A DNA stretch of 64,000 bases from positions 18,576,984 to 18,640,983 of the forward strand of contig BTRK01000005.1 in the NCBI GenBank assembly GCA_036245805.1, written 5' to 3'. Below the pieces are notes generated by a model. The model saw nothing but the letters and a program-made list of their open reading frames with translations, was not told the DNA's origin and did no database searches. Made by a program: the position numbers and the translations under genes. Shown one piece after another: positions 1 through 11,726 of the stretch. The first letter of the stretch is position 1; each line of letters begins with the position of its first letter. Source of the DNA: Pristionchus mayeri. Its lineage: Eukaryota > Nematoda > Chromadorea > Rhabditida > Neodiplogasteridae.

Positions 1-75
1 TTATGAAATTGTGTCACCCCATCAGGGGGAATAATTTTTTTCATGGATGGTCGCTTGATCTGAAAATATCATTTC

Positions 76-312
76 TATGTTTAGTGCTGCGCGATTTTAC
101 AGCGCGACACAGTTTCATGAGGCCAATGTCGATCTTCCGGGGCCGTGCCTGAATCACGTCAAACTTGCCTGAGTCATCACGTTACCATCGTTTGGTCAAA
201 TTTTTCGTTCATTATTGCTTAACTGATACAATTATTTCTATGTTTAGTTTAGCATAATTTTACAGCGCGACACCGTTTCATAAGGCCTATGTCGATCTTC
301 CGGGGGCCGTGC
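76..312. repeat. Diverged direct repeat, two units about 158 bp apart
   Basis: Positions 76-150 and 234-312 share the same order of blocks: ATTTCTATGTTTAGT, then TTTTACAGCGCGACAC, then GTCGATCTTCCGG followed by GGCCGTGC. The copies differ by scattered substitutions, so the duplication is old. No coding signal was seen in 1-892 apart from this repeat. Confidence 0.7.
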
Positions 313-892
313 GATGACTAGTGATATATTAATCTATAGGTCCCGTCGTTCAAATTCACCTGGAAAACGAGGAAATGTAGATTATGTCAAAAAATAAACC
401 CGGGTATTTGTAGAGAACATGCTTTCATGTCTATTGAGAAGCGCAAAGCATAAATTGAAGTATAAAGAAATAAGAACACAATATGAGATGTTCAACTACT
501 TTATTCCATTCCTCATCTTGTTTAATCTTTTAATCTCTCGTTCTTTATAATCTGCTTTCAGTATTGATGGGAAACTTCATGTGCATCAGAAATAATTTCA
601 TATCCTAAAGGCCGTTTAATGAACTCTCCTTCTGCATTGCAAACTAAAATGTCCATTGCTCTTGAATACATTACTCCTCCACCTCATCTATCGTTCATCA
701 CTATTTAAGCACTACGCAGTTATCCGGGGCAATTCTCAGTGACTAAATATACTTAGTGACCTGATAGAAAGATTAGAACACTCCAGTGATTTAGGCTTAC
801 AAGTGTAACACGACGAGTGTCAAAGGGGAAATTGATAACTAATTAAGCTTCTCCTCGCATATCGCCACCGCCTCTGCGACAACCTCAACTAG

Positions 893-1885
893 CTGGGATG
901 CCATCACGGCCCGGCAACCGTGATGGCGAGGAAGTGGGCGTTGGATGCAGCCCGTACTCCCCGGAGGAATGACTTCCTCGTCTATCACTTCATCTGCACG
1001 GATCTGCCTCCAACTACAGTTAGTATACTCTTGTGCTCTATAAATAAACTTTTACAGCTCTTTTGATTCAATTTTTTCCATACCCAAATATAGGAGATAT
1101 AATGCGAAATAGAGCGAGATACTTTTTTCAATATCCGTGAATACATTACTTTGCACAGTCTACGTAGAAATGCAAATTGATACAGTCCCTACCAGATACA
1201 GATAATCATCACTTAGACCACTTTTTGCGCAACTATGAACCTAAGAAGCTGCAATAACCCCAGTCTCTCATTTCAGGATTCGTCATCTGGGCGCAACGTG
1301 GGACAAGTGAAGAACTGGGGATGTCCGTGTTCGGTGAGATACGTTTTGAAGGCGAATCGTGCAAAAGTGCATTATAAGCTCACATGTTTGAGAACTATAA
1401 AAAGTTTACTCTCCTTCAGCTCGGACTCGAGCTGAATCGAATGCAGACGCAGGGGAAGATGGTGCTTGCCATCTTCACTGCGCACGGCAAGCAGATAGGA
1501 ACCGAGCAGCGACTGTACGGAGACCCCCGTGCCCACTGTCAGGTACAAAGATATCTATTCCCCAATAAGTAAGCTTCGATCACACGGCATCTTAATTTCA
1601 CCACATCTAATTAGCGAGCGTACTAAATGAAAAGAGATATTCTATCATTCATCTAGTTGCAACATTTACAATTCATATAAACCACTGGGATGAAAAAAAA
1701 CTTTTCCAGAATGAATGAGAGGGTAGGGATGGAATAAGCAGGAAAGAACATACAAATTATTTCCATTTCTCTTCTGCAGTGTGCGCGCCCGTTCATCACG
1801 GTGAAGGACTTGGTGACGGAGGCTGAGAAGAAGCGAGTGCAGATGCTCCTGCTTGTGGCTGCGTGCAGAACAGCCATCGACCACT
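893..1885 (+). pseudogene. Caspase-like family, copy 1 (partial)
   Basis: Four exon-like blocks can be aligned with copy 3: 893-1018 (ends ...DFLVYHFICTD...), 1277-1333, 1420-1542 and 1780-1885. The 1420-1542 block reads KMVLAIFTAHGKQIG followed by LYGDP, which resembles the caspase strand plus catalytic His motif (HG) and the downstream Y-G-x-D. The 1780-1885 block ends LLLVAACRTAI, like the QACRG Cys motif but with the Gly lost. Acceptors are CTTCAG and CTGCAG, donors GTTAGT, GTACAA and GTGACT. The upstream part of the first block carries an in-frame TAG at 890-892, and the p10-like exons seen in copy 3 were not found here. The resemblance to caspases is my inference from motif order. A structural comparison would settle it. 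Confidence 0.45.
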
Positions 1886-2236
1886 GTGACTATCTTTCCA
1901 TCTTACAAACACATTCTCGCACTCACACACACTATTTATGCCGGCGAGTTCGATGAGAAAGCGCTCGGCATGATTTTTACTTACTCCAAGAAAAAAAGTG
2001 ACTCCAAGAAAACGAAAATATCGTAGTTTGCTCTGGACGGATCACGTCCTTCAACTACTGTACAAATTTAAAAAGTGCACATTTCACTACGGAACAGTCC
2101 CTGCGTTTTGTAAAAATTTAAAATAGGGCCTGAAATTACATTAAAGAAGGTGTAAAACGAATAAGAGATGAGAAGGTAATGCATTCTGATGAGCGTGTTA
2201 GATAGATATAATGTTTCACCTCAGCCCGAACCAACG

Positions 2237-2308
2237 GTGATCATAGCGCAGTGGGTAACTCCTACGCGCCAAGCGCAATCTACGTGGGTTCGAATCCATA
2301 TTGGCGCA
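2237..2308 (+). other. tRNA-derived sequence with intact A and B boxes
   Basis: A perfect A-box (TAGCGCAGTGGG, 2244-2255) and a perfect B-box (GGTTCGAATCC, 2287-2297) lie at normal tRNA spacing. A cloverleaf does not form: the expected D-stem and most of the T-stem do not pair. An exact 7-bp pair GCGCCAA (2264-2270) / TTGGCGC (2301-2307) would instead make an acceptor-like stem that starts inside the tRNA body. It is therefore best called a rearranged tRNA pseudogene or a SINE head rather than a functional tRNA. Confidence 0.5.
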
Positions 2309-2773
2309 TTCGTTGTTGCTGTTTTTCTAATTCATTTCAAATGCGCGCGCTTCGCCTGCGCTGAGGCCCGATCTTCTCATTCTCATATCTCGAGATAGAG
2401 TCCTCTGTGTCACTTCGGAGATAGTGATTTCTCATCGGATTTCTGTCCTCTACGACAACCACTATTCCACATGTACAATCTATTTTTCGTGTTACTCCTT
2501 CTCTAAGAATGGACAAATCTCCTTTGCATTACGGTAGCTTCGAGACAGCCGTTAAGGGAGCCGTGATTTTCGTGGCTGCAATATTTCATACTTTCAATTT
2601 TTATTTTGATTTCTAAGGAACCATCGCTCTGAACGGAGTGCAGGAAAAAATATGCCGTGAAAGCTTTTAAAAAAATTATTACCTACCAAATACCCGTGAT
2701 ACCGAAACTATACCTACTATATCATTACACAATCCCCGTCAAAATCAGAAGTCCAATTATTATCATGATAGTA

Positions 2774-3674
2774 TTAGGTTGTTCGGAAAGTTTCTTTCTT
2801 TTATTTTTGTCATGCCAATTCTTGTGGCATTCGGCTTCAATTATTTTGCCTAGGGTATATGTAAGGGCCTTGGCGGTGGAATAATATAGTATGTTCATAT
2901 CGCATCTCGGTCGCATAGCAGGCTAGAAAAAATATCAAAAGTTAGCACATGTCAAAACACCTCAAAAAACTGAATTTCAGTGATTTTTGTTAGGTCATTT
3001 TTTTCCGAGAACTAGATGCCTACCGATAATAAGCGGATAATTTGTGATAGGGCAAGAGTTGATCTTAATGATAACAAAGAAAAACCAAACTTCGAGAGAA
3101 ACGAGAGATATCAATATGTCACCATTTCGAAGGTCAAATTTCGGCATAAATATTTTGAAAAAAGCCTTCTCATGAATACTTAATTGGATTCCCACCTAAG
3201 TAGGAATAGCACGTGGCCATGTAAAGTACTTCACAAATAACAATTGCTTTGTTCTCTATGTTGACCGGGGGAAGCACAATAAGTTCAAAATTCTTTTCGA
3301 AAAACAAATCGTAGTGCGGTTTATCCAATCGACACTTCGTTAAATTAGGTAATACGCGCTAGATTTAAAACGTTACGTTTAATAATAACCCTATTTGACG
3401 TACTTCATAATAGTGGGCCATTTGCATGCCTATCTATATTCTGTAAAGAAAAGTGCGCCGTTAAAAATCTCGGAGAAAAGTCGACAGGGCTAACTTCGGG
3501 CCTCCTTTGTACAAGATCTATTGATCGAAACGGCATGAACTACTGGTTGTTATAGAGAGTATCCAAGCCCACATAAAATACAAAAAAGCTTAAGACGATT
3601 GGCCAAGGATAAATAAAGGAGAAGTGAATAATGTCCATTCATGAAAAAAGAAAGAAACTTTCCGAACAACCTAA
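2774..3674. mobile_element. Mariner-type MITE, TA target duplication
   Basis: The ends are TTAGGTTGTTCGGAAAG at 2774 and its reverse complement CTTTCCGAACAACCTAA ending at 3674. The matching inverted termini continue to about 25 bp (through AGTTTCTTTC). TA flanks both ends (2772-2773 and 3675-3676). No transposase reading frame survives in the 901 bp, so it is non-autonomous. The termini differ from the GGGGTGTCC-type mariner elsewhere in the window, so this is a separate family. Confidence 0.8.
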
Positions 3675-3758
3675 TACAATATGGTAGTGCAGATGTGACA
3701 CTCTATCAGCGTCTTTTTTCGTCTATGGAGTAATGCTGGTAATCTAACCTGATCGCAG

Positions 3759-4223
3759 GACCACATGGAGCGGCTGTCGTAGCCCGAAAGAGTGAAATGG
3801 ATGCGGAGACAGCGACGTAGATAGACAACTTCCTCGTCGTTCATCTCATCTCCACAGCACTCTCCCGTAGCACTGTTAGGGTTATAATGCATCACATCAT
3901 TGAATTACTATCTATCATTTCATTGACCTTTGATTCCGCATAAATGTCAAGAGAGAGAATGCGAAATAGAGAGAACTAGGTCAATTCCCAAATTCATACT
4001 AGATTTCATCATCACTACGTAATCGATACTAAAAAGATAATTTCTGCCCAATTTATATCCAAAATGAGAGAGGAAAAAAGTGTGGTTCAAACATACTAAA
4101 TCCAATACCTTCAGGTCTGCGATTCGAGACGGATCACACCGCGCGAGGTGGTGAAGGGGCTGGAGAAGCTGAGGACGGAGACGCTGCTCATCATCTGTGT
4201 CTGCAGGACTCCCATTGTCCCCC
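3759..4223 (+). pseudogene. Caspase-like family, copy 2 (dead)
   Basis: An exon-like block from 3759 to about 3889 reads ARKSEMDAETAT, an in-frame stop, then IDNFLVVHLIST. A second block, 4115-4223, starts after CCTTCAG and ends LLIICVCRTPI with donor GTAAGA. Its length (109 nt) and phase are identical to the copy 3 Cys exon 7162-7270. The intron before the first block matches the copy 3 intron before 6057, yet the coding part matches copy 3 exon 6530-6700, so an internal deletion has fused two exons. The stop plus this fusion make it a pseudogene. Confidence 0.55.
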
Positions 4224-5436
4224 GTAAGACAATATTTCTGACCCTCTCTATTCACATGCTATCGTTCCATAGAGAAATGGAAAGAAAGAAAGCATCGAGC
4301 AAATGCTCCTCACTCAATCATTTGTTTATTCTCTACCCAAGTGAGAACAAAAAGTATCTACAAAGAGTGACGTATCTGGGAGTACTGTACTATCGATTAA
4401 TACGGAACCTAGTCATGATCTACCATCGACCTGTCGCCGCCGGGGTGGGCAGCTATGATTTTAATATGAAACATTGTTTCGAATATTCGGAATTCGAATT
4501 CCGTTAAAATTGGAACATGATTAATTTTTGGTAACACCGCCCCTCAAATTTAGGTAATTTCTCAGAAGACGCGTGCTAATATTTCTACCGTTATGTCAAA
4601 TGTTGTAAAAATATTATAGTTGATGATAATCATAAAACTCTGAAATGTATTGTAAGGCACTCATGAAAGGTGTGCTATTCCTTTTGTTCATTTTCGTGAA
4701 TAATACCTATGATTTTACACGCACTGAGTTCGTCAGTAGCTCCACTGCTTTTCGTGGTCGGTCCTCGATGGAGATAACAGCGAAAAATCTCCATCGAGAC
4801 TCCTAAGTGTTCCGTAGTTTCGGCCGATTCAACTAGACTGCTCTTACTTAGATCACACATAAACTGCGTGAACTCGCTAAGGGTATCATTGGTTTGCAAC
4901 TGGTAAAAATAAAGACTGCCAACTGATACAATGAAGGCATGGCCAAATTCTATCGTCATTTTGCCAATTAACGACTTTAGTGTACCTCTTCAGCCGTCCT
5001 CGTGCTCACAAGGCACACCAGGGCCAACTACAGTAGATTCCTACCGAATCAACTAGATCTACAATGATTTTTTTTTAAATTGACAGTGGCATACGAAATT
5101 ATCTTTCAACATTTTACTTTCACTCGCCCATTTCTTTCCAGTACTGCACGGTCTGTTTTAGTGTGCAATCTTTCGAATCTTTCATTCTTGAATATCTTCT
5201 TACCGTGTTCACGGGGCACTTCATGGGAAGAGAAATATTCCTTATCCTAAAGGCCATTTATTAACAATTCTTCTTCTCCTTCATTCTAAATCAAAATATC
5301 CATACGCTCTTAAATAGTGTACACATTTCTCGCATCCTCGATCATTCCATCACTGTGCAAGTTACAGTACTACGCAATAACTACAGCCAGATCTCATCTT
5401 AACAGCCCATCCCCAAATCTGATCTATCTTTTCAGC
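4224..5436. other. No gene recognised
   Basis: Nothing convincing was found on either strand. The reading frames here are short and lack supporting splice sites. Block 3920-3985 just upstream is repeated in the copy 3 introns near 6780-6820 (shared string GCGAAATAGAGAGAACTAGG), showing that copies 2 and 3 arose by duplication including intron DNA. Confidence 0.5.
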
Positions 5437-7784
5437 ATGGTTTCGGATGAGCACAGAGAAGAGATTGCGAGGAGGGAGAGAGAAGAGGGGGGAGATGCTC
5501 GCACTGACGTCGGTTTCATTTTATTTCTATAGAAAATCTCTCTCGGCTATCTCTTGTACAATGATAGAAACACTATGACCTGCTCATGATAGTGGGATGA
5601 ATGCATGATCATTGCGAGATTCACGATGTGTTCTAACGAGAATGATTGTATAGGGCATTTCAGGAGTACCTCGGAGTGGATCTGTTCCCATTCCAGCCAT
5701 CGGACTACCTATTAGAGTTAGAGGAAAGAAACGACAGGGCATGGGAGATCCTATCGCGGATGCCCGTGCAGAGAGTGCGCGATTTACTCGGAATATTCAT
5801 GAGTGATTACCGAGGACGACAGGCCTAAAAGAAGAAGAAGATGAGTGACGTGGACGCCAAGCACAAACTCGCTGTATGTATCCTCCATTTAATCTTCCTC
5901 TCTCTCTCTCTCTCTCTCTCGCTCTCTCTACTTATACAGTAACCTCACACAACCGCATAGATAGAATTAGCCTGACATTATGATAAGGTAGAAGAGAAAA
6001 ACAACAGCGATCGTTTCCGTCTATGTAGTAACACTGGTAATCTTACCTGGTCGCAGGAGTTTCTGGCGGTGAGAAAGGCGCCATTCGGACGACCGGGCCT
6101 GCTCGTTCGCACCTGCCTCCCATTCGTGAGCCTTAATCATATGTTTTACAACGGGTATCGTGGAAACACTGTCACACATTTAATTGAAATGAATAGTCCA
6201 TTCCCACTGTTCAGTGGGAATTAATCGTCGGTACTAGGTCGGATGATCACCGTCGGATGATAACCAAAAAATGGACCTTTCTGAAGAACTTTCACAGAAT
6301 CATTTTTGATACTTTGGGGGCTTATTGTGAAAGTTCTACAGAAGGGTCCATTTTTGGTTATCATCCAGTAGGTTATCATCCGACGGTGATCATCCGGCCT
6401 AGCGCTGAATCTCCATTCCCACTGTTCCGTGACTAAGGTAACCTGACAAAAAGATTATGACACTGAATCTCTTAGATAGGCACAAAGATGGAATACGAAA
6501 AGTGGGGGAATGATCACTGAATAATTAAGCATCCTCTCGTCTACCGCAACAGAGATAGAGAGGAGAATTTCGGAGGCTGCCATTTCGGACCCGCTGCAGT
6601 GCTTGCGAGAGACAAGGCGAAGAAGGAGGTGGAGGAGGCAGCGCCCAAGGACCAGTCCTTCTTCATCGTCCATCTGGTCAACTCGGAGATGAAGCGATCG
6701 GTTAGAACGATCATGTGTCATATCAACGAACTACCTTATCATTTCATCAACCTTTGTTTCCGAACAAACCATAGACAGGAGAGGGAATGCGAAATAGAGA
6801 GAACTAGGTCAATTCTCAAGGTCATCGAACGCATTTTCCAAAGTGGGCAGAAATGTACAGAAGTCTATGTGCTCATATGATTTAAACAAGTGTACGAAGC
6901 TTATTTGTACTATTCTCACTCTTCAGCTGGTCACGGGCATCAGAGGCATCGATTCGAAGAGCAAGCCCGTGGACAAGTCGGCGAAGATCAGAGCTTCCGA
7001 GCAGATCCACACCACCAGTGCGCGGTATGAACTGGAAAGAGTCCCCGCATTCGTAGAGTTGTCAAACTATCCATTCAGAAAAAAATACTCTCTGCACAAT
7101 TTATATTCAAAATGAAGGCGAGGAAAGAGTGGTTGAAACATACGAAATCCAATACCTGCAGACCTGTCAATCGAGAAGAGTGGACGTGCGAGCAGTTGTG
7201 GAGGAGTTGAAGAAACTTCGAGTGAAGAGCCTCCTCGTAGTGGTCGCCTGCCGCAACAACATCGACAATGGTAAGTAACTGTTTCTGACCCTCCCTATTC
7301 ACATGATCTCGTGAGAGAGAGAGATCATAAATCAAATGCTCCTCACTCTCACTCAATTCCTTGTTTAATCTCTACCCAAGTGAATACGAAGAGGATGAAT
7401 TGACTCTGCCTATTCCAAGGACGCATTCCTCTTTAAATTTTGATGTTCTTTCTTTTTTACAGACCACCCCGCCACGCCCCTCACCGCCGCGCTCACGAAG
7501 ATCACGGCAAAAGTGCTCGTGCTGCATACGGTAACTGCAGGCATCAAGCACTCTGCTGCATCCCCTGCAGATGTCGCGAAGCGGGCAGTCCTCGAGGTAA
7601 CAACTCATACTACTGTTTTCGGGATACTAAGACTGCATTCTAGCACATGAAAATGGAAATATGTCTGTTTATTTCCGCATTTCAGACACTCTGTGAAATG
7701 CGATCGCTCCGAAGAACGGCGACTCGGCTGAATGGAACAATGTCGAACCCCGACATGCCACAAATGCAATTCTCTTTCATCTGA
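5437..7784 (+). CDS. Caspase-like family, copy 3 (best preserved; possible in-frame stop)
   Basis: Proposed exons: 5437-5508, 5664-5873, 6057-6125, 6530-6700, 6927-7024, 7162-7270, 7463-7596 and 7686-7784. The ATG at 5437 lies 1 nt after a TTTTCAG acceptor, a typical trans-splice position. Exon 2 encodes a helical stretch (LELEERNDRAWEIL, then RVRDLLGIF) that looks like CARD helices, but an in-frame TAA (5826-5828) interrupts it before the frame resumes as KKKKMSDVDAKHKLA. Either the gene is broken or a separate start at 5841 is used. Exon 7162-7270 ends SLLVVVACRNN (Cys motif). The last two exons read KVLVLHTVTAG and end MPQMQFSFI and a stop, like the caspase p10 tail. The frame of exon 6927-7024 is ambiguous: one frame reads GHGHQRHRF and ends in the phase the next exon needs. 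Function as a protease is doubtful. Confidence 0.45.
5895..5929. repeat. (TC)n microsatellite
   Basis: A run of about 16 TC dinucleotides lies inside an intron of caspase-like copy 3. Confidence 0.9.
6234..6402. mobile_element. Short palindromic MITE
   Basis: The 169-bp sequence folds almost completely on itself. Its ends are CTAGGTCGGATGATCACCG and CGGTGATCATCCGGCCTAG. An inner repeat of the motif GGATGATAACC occurs twice on the right arm (GGTTATCATCC at 6355 and 6371). A 19-bp block (TCCATTCCCACTGTTC) is found on both sides of it (about 6197 and 6412), suggesting a duplication around the insertion. It sits in an intron of caspase-like copy 3. Confidence 0.75.
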
Positions 7785-8966
7785 GGCTCCTCTATCCATC
7801 TATCCATCTATCCATCCTCTCGCTACACTATTTCATCCTTGAGTATCCTTCTATTGTCGAATTCCCTACTTCCTATGCGTATGTCCTTTCAAATTCATGT
7901 TATGTATGTCCTATTATTTCAACCGTAGCCCCAATACTTGACTATCCCGTGCTCGTATGTAGTTAGTGTACCTCCAATTCTCTTCATTTCCATGCTCTCT
8001 TTGTTCTCCTCCTTCGAAATGGATCCGTGAGAGAGTGTGCATCATGTCTTGTTCCTTCCGGATCTCTTGTGAGTCTTCGATATGCGGGCTGATTGCAATC
8101 ATTCCATTTCATGTATCACTCAACTCCTGTACTTTCGATCAATATCTCTATGGATAGCCATGCGTTTTTAACTTTAGGACTGGACCATTCCCCTTCTCTT
8201 CCCTCTCTCTCAATTATCTTCATTTCACTCTACTTTCTTGAGAGCTTATGACTATTCAGTTACTCGTAATCTTAATAAATATTGCCCTAAATTTTTTTTG
8301 CCTCCCTTCCTCGCATTTTCTTGTTTCCTTTTATGAGAGGAATCGCGAGAGAATCGACTACTCGGCGGCAGTGAAAATCAAAATCAACCACCCCCTCTAC
8401 AAATTTGGGACAAAGTATTTCAAATGATGCTCTCAAACTGCGTCGTCAGAATTTTGATAACTGTCGTCATCTTCGAGATTCAGAAGGCCAAACATGATGC
8501 TATCACTTTTCGGCAGTCAAATCGGGAGCATTTAAACGATCGTAACATTGTTTAAATTGAAGATAGAAGACCGTTCTTTGCTTAGAATGAAAGAGGTGAT
8601 CCAGGGCTACAACTTTCATGTTGACCATGTCATTCCAAGTTCACGCTCCTGTGCGGGGCGGTCGGTCGGACTAAAAATGTCGACATTTTTTAAATCGGAA
8701 AACCCACAAAAGTTATTATGCGGAAGTTATAGTGACTAACTTTTTGCCAAAAATCAGACAAATCGTGAAGATGAAAAAAAAGAGGGCGCACTTTAGTAGG
8801 GTGGTCCCAAAATGGGTTCCAGACAGAGAAACTTCCAAAGGTTTAATTGGCTGCCATCGGGCTCAAATACATCCATGGTCATCCAGAACAACATTTCAAG
8901 TTGTTTCCCCAATTGTTGTAACACTGTAAATGGCCAAAAACTACAGTATGACCTCAAATTCGAAAA
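7785..8966. other. No gene recognised
   Basis: Contains a short (ATCC)n run at about 7794-7815. No reading frame with supporting splice sites was found. The right edge at about 8967 is an abrupt junction with the truncated gypsy element. Confidence 0.5.
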
Positions 8967-10640
8967 TCAATTCAATACATTTCCCTCATCCTCATATTCA
9001 ATCTCCACATCCGACTCAGTCCTCACTCTTAATTGATTCGCATGGGCAGTGACTCTCCTATTCTCGAGTTGTACCTCGTACATCACCTTTCTCTTCTTTC
9101 CAGTCACTGTTCCTCTTGCCCATTTGAATCCATTCGGAGGCACGTGCATGTGGTACATTACTTCATCTCCCATTCTTATCTTCTTTGCTTTCACACCATT
9201 CTTCTTATCGAACTGATCTTTCATTCGATCATTTGCGGGATTCTCATTGCACCTCATTACTGGAGTCATCAGATCAATCTCGGATCTGATCTTTCTCCCT
9301 AGGAACACTTCTGCAGGCGACTTCCCATCACATTGTGGATTGGAGGTGCTTCGATAATTCATGAGGAACAATTGCAACGCCTCTTCCAGAGGCCTTTCGC
9401 CAGTCTGTTTCTTCAGACTTCTCTTTACTGTATCCACGAATCTCTCTGCCTGGCCGTTACTCTGTGGATGGTACGCAGGGCTGTTCACATGTTCGATGCC
9501 TCTCTGCTTACAGTATCTATTGAACATGTCAGAGTTGAACTGAGTACCGTTGTCCGTCACGATGACACGTGGGAGACCATTCCTCGAAATGGACTCATTC
9601 AGAATCCGAATGGTTGCTCCTGCAGTCATTGTAGTCGTACTCACAATCTCTGGCCATTTCGAATACGCATCGACCATCACCAACAGATACACGCCCTCCA
9701 CCGGCCCACAGCAATCGAGATGGATTCTCTCCCAAGGAGAACCAGTTTCCGGCCACGGCTCGAGAGGGACTCTCACTGGCCTCTTACTCGCAGAAGCACA
9801 CTCGTCGCACGATTGGACACATCTCTCGATGTCACCATCGATACCGTACCAGTAACAGGACTGAAGTGCTACTGATTTCATTCGGACGACACCCGGATGT
9901 TCGGAATGAAGCATCCTGAGTACTTCACTCTTCAATGATGACGGAATCACAACTCTATCTCCCACCATCAGGCAATCATATGTCACTGTCAGTTCTTTCC
10001 TTCTACTCCAGAATGGCTGAATTCTCTGGTAGAGATCACACTTTTTGAGCCTCTTCTCATCCGGCCACTTACTCAGATGATATCCTCTCACTTGACTGAG
10101 CACTGGATCATTCAGTGATGCTTCTCTAATCTCATTTGCAGTCACAGGAAGCTTCTCCAGATTGCATGTCACTGCATTACAAACGATTCTCTCGACTTCG
10201 TCGATTTCATCTTCCTGACTGACTTCCCCTCTCGAATCGGCGATCAGCCGAGACAGGGCATCAGCATACGCGAAACTCTCGGTATTCACGTATTCCATAC
10301 TGAAATCGTATCCGAGAAGAATTGTACACCAATGGTACAATCTCCTCGCCGTGTGTGCGGGCACTCCCGTCTTCGATCCGAAGATCCACAATAGAGGTTT
10401 GTGATCTGTCTGCATCACGAATTTCCTCCCGAAGAGGTAACGATGGAACTTGGTCACTCCAAAAATGAGCCCGAGTCCCTCTTTCTCAATCTTTGCAAAT
10501 TTCACTTCAGCCTCCTTGAGTGATCTCGATGCGTGAGCAATGGGAATGAGTCGTCCATTGACCCTGTGTGCAATCACTGCACCGATTCCCTTCTCACTCG
10601 CATCGGCAGCAAGCTTGAGAATTCGGTCAGATCCTCGCAC
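8967..10640 (-). pseudogene. Ty3/gypsy RNase H-integrase, copy alpha (3'-truncated)
   Basis: An open frame of 557 residues. The N-terminal part is an RT-linked RNase H: DAS (about residue 13), EKEGL, TDHKPL and YADALSR carry its acidic residues. It is followed by the integrase zinc finger (H-x-H ... C-x2-C around CVQSCDEC), then the catalytic core with VMVDAYSKWPE, VTDNGTQFN and the Glu in GQAERF, then a C-terminal tail. Protease and reverse transcriptase are absent: the RNase H is joined almost directly to gag. The frame stops at an adventitious codon because the element is cut at 8967, before its tail and LTR. Reading 5' to 3', it follows the LTR at 11344-11654. Confidence 0.9.
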
Positions 10641-11080
10641 CTCAACTTCGACATTTTGAGAGAGAAAAGGTCCAATCTCTTCTCGAACTGGGATCTTTTG
10701 TCTCCGAATAACTCTTTCATTATCACCACAATCTCTTGCAATGTCATTTCTCCTGGACTCTTGGGGCGGATGTGATTTCTGAACTGCTTATCGACCTTGT
10801 CATCCACCTTCCTTAGCAGTACTCTACCCTTCTCGCCCTCATCCAATCCATCAAAATCATTCTCAAAGATCTCTCTATGCCTCTCCATCCAGTTATCGAA
10901 GGTGAGTCCCTCTTCAGGTCTGTACGAGAATACTCTGATCTGCTTCTCGAGGACATCCACCGACGGCCCTCGTCTTCTATTCTCCTCAGATCCCATTGAG
11001 TTCCTCTCGTTTCTCTCACTGAGCAGCACCTGAATGGCCTCATTCTGTGTCTTTAGCATTTGGAACATCTGACTAAACAT
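10574..11080 (-). pseudogene. Ty3/gypsy gag fragment, copy alpha
   Basis: 168 residues starting MFSQMFQML, with a basic ENRRR stretch and the helical part MERHREIFENDFDGL typical of gypsy capsid. It overlaps the RNase H frame by 67 nt because an internal deletion has joined gag to pol. Upstream, an ATG that reads MSGEESVAVAPTPE is separated from this ORF by an in-frame TAG; the same stop is present in the plus-strand copy. Confidence 0.8.
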
Positions 11081-11343
11081 CTATTCAGGAGTCGGCGCCA
11101 CGGCCACACTCTCCTCTCCAGACATCTCTACTCTTCCTCGATCGATCTCTCTCCGATCGATACTCAATCCGCTTGAGTCACTTGGTCACTCGACCGTTCT
11201 CTTACGGGAAGGACTTTCCTCCACCCGCTAACTCGATCAATTGAGTGAGAGGCACGCCTCTACCACTCCCTTCCCACACAAAATTCCGAATCGAGTAACA
11301 AGGACAGAAACGCACGTGAGTAACTAGTACTCCTGAACGCCAC

Positions 11344-11654
11344 TGTTGTGTCCCTGCCTTGTACTCAACCCGGACTTGCGTGGACACTTTATCACACGAC
11401 AGGGGATGGGGAAATATCGAATAACTAAGGGGAGAAACTAGTCACTAGCCGTAACTAACGGGGAGGAAGAGAGTGAGGATGGGAAGAGGTGGACGAGAGA
11501 GGGAAGGGGGCGGAGCCCCGATTGTGCAATAATGACGCGGACCAATGAGCGCGCGCCACGCGAATAGGGAGGGAGAACTCGAGCGAGGGTTCAAACTACG
11601 CTCGAGTGCGATCACGTAGGATCTTGTGAGTAGGGGCAACTCTACGATACAACA
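11344..11654 (-). repeat. Ty3/gypsy LTR (311 bp)
   Basis: On the minus strand it begins TGTTGTATCG and ends ACACAACA, giving TG...CA ends. A purine tract (GGAGGGGAGG, 11655-11664) lies just before its 5' end, as expected for a 3' LTR, and a possible primer-binding site (TGGCGTTCAGGAG) follows its 3' end. It is shared: the tail of copy beta enters it and copy alpha leaves it. 11081-11343 is the untranslated leader. Confidence 0.9.
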
Positions 11655-11726
11655 CCTCCCCTCCAAGACTCGAACTTGGGGAGAGTCTGAACAAATAAAA
11701 CAACATTAATAATTGTGATAGGAGAA

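Noticed and set aside
2237..2308. A functional tRNA gene
   Set aside because: Boxes are present but the D-, T- and acceptor stems do not pair as a cloverleaf.
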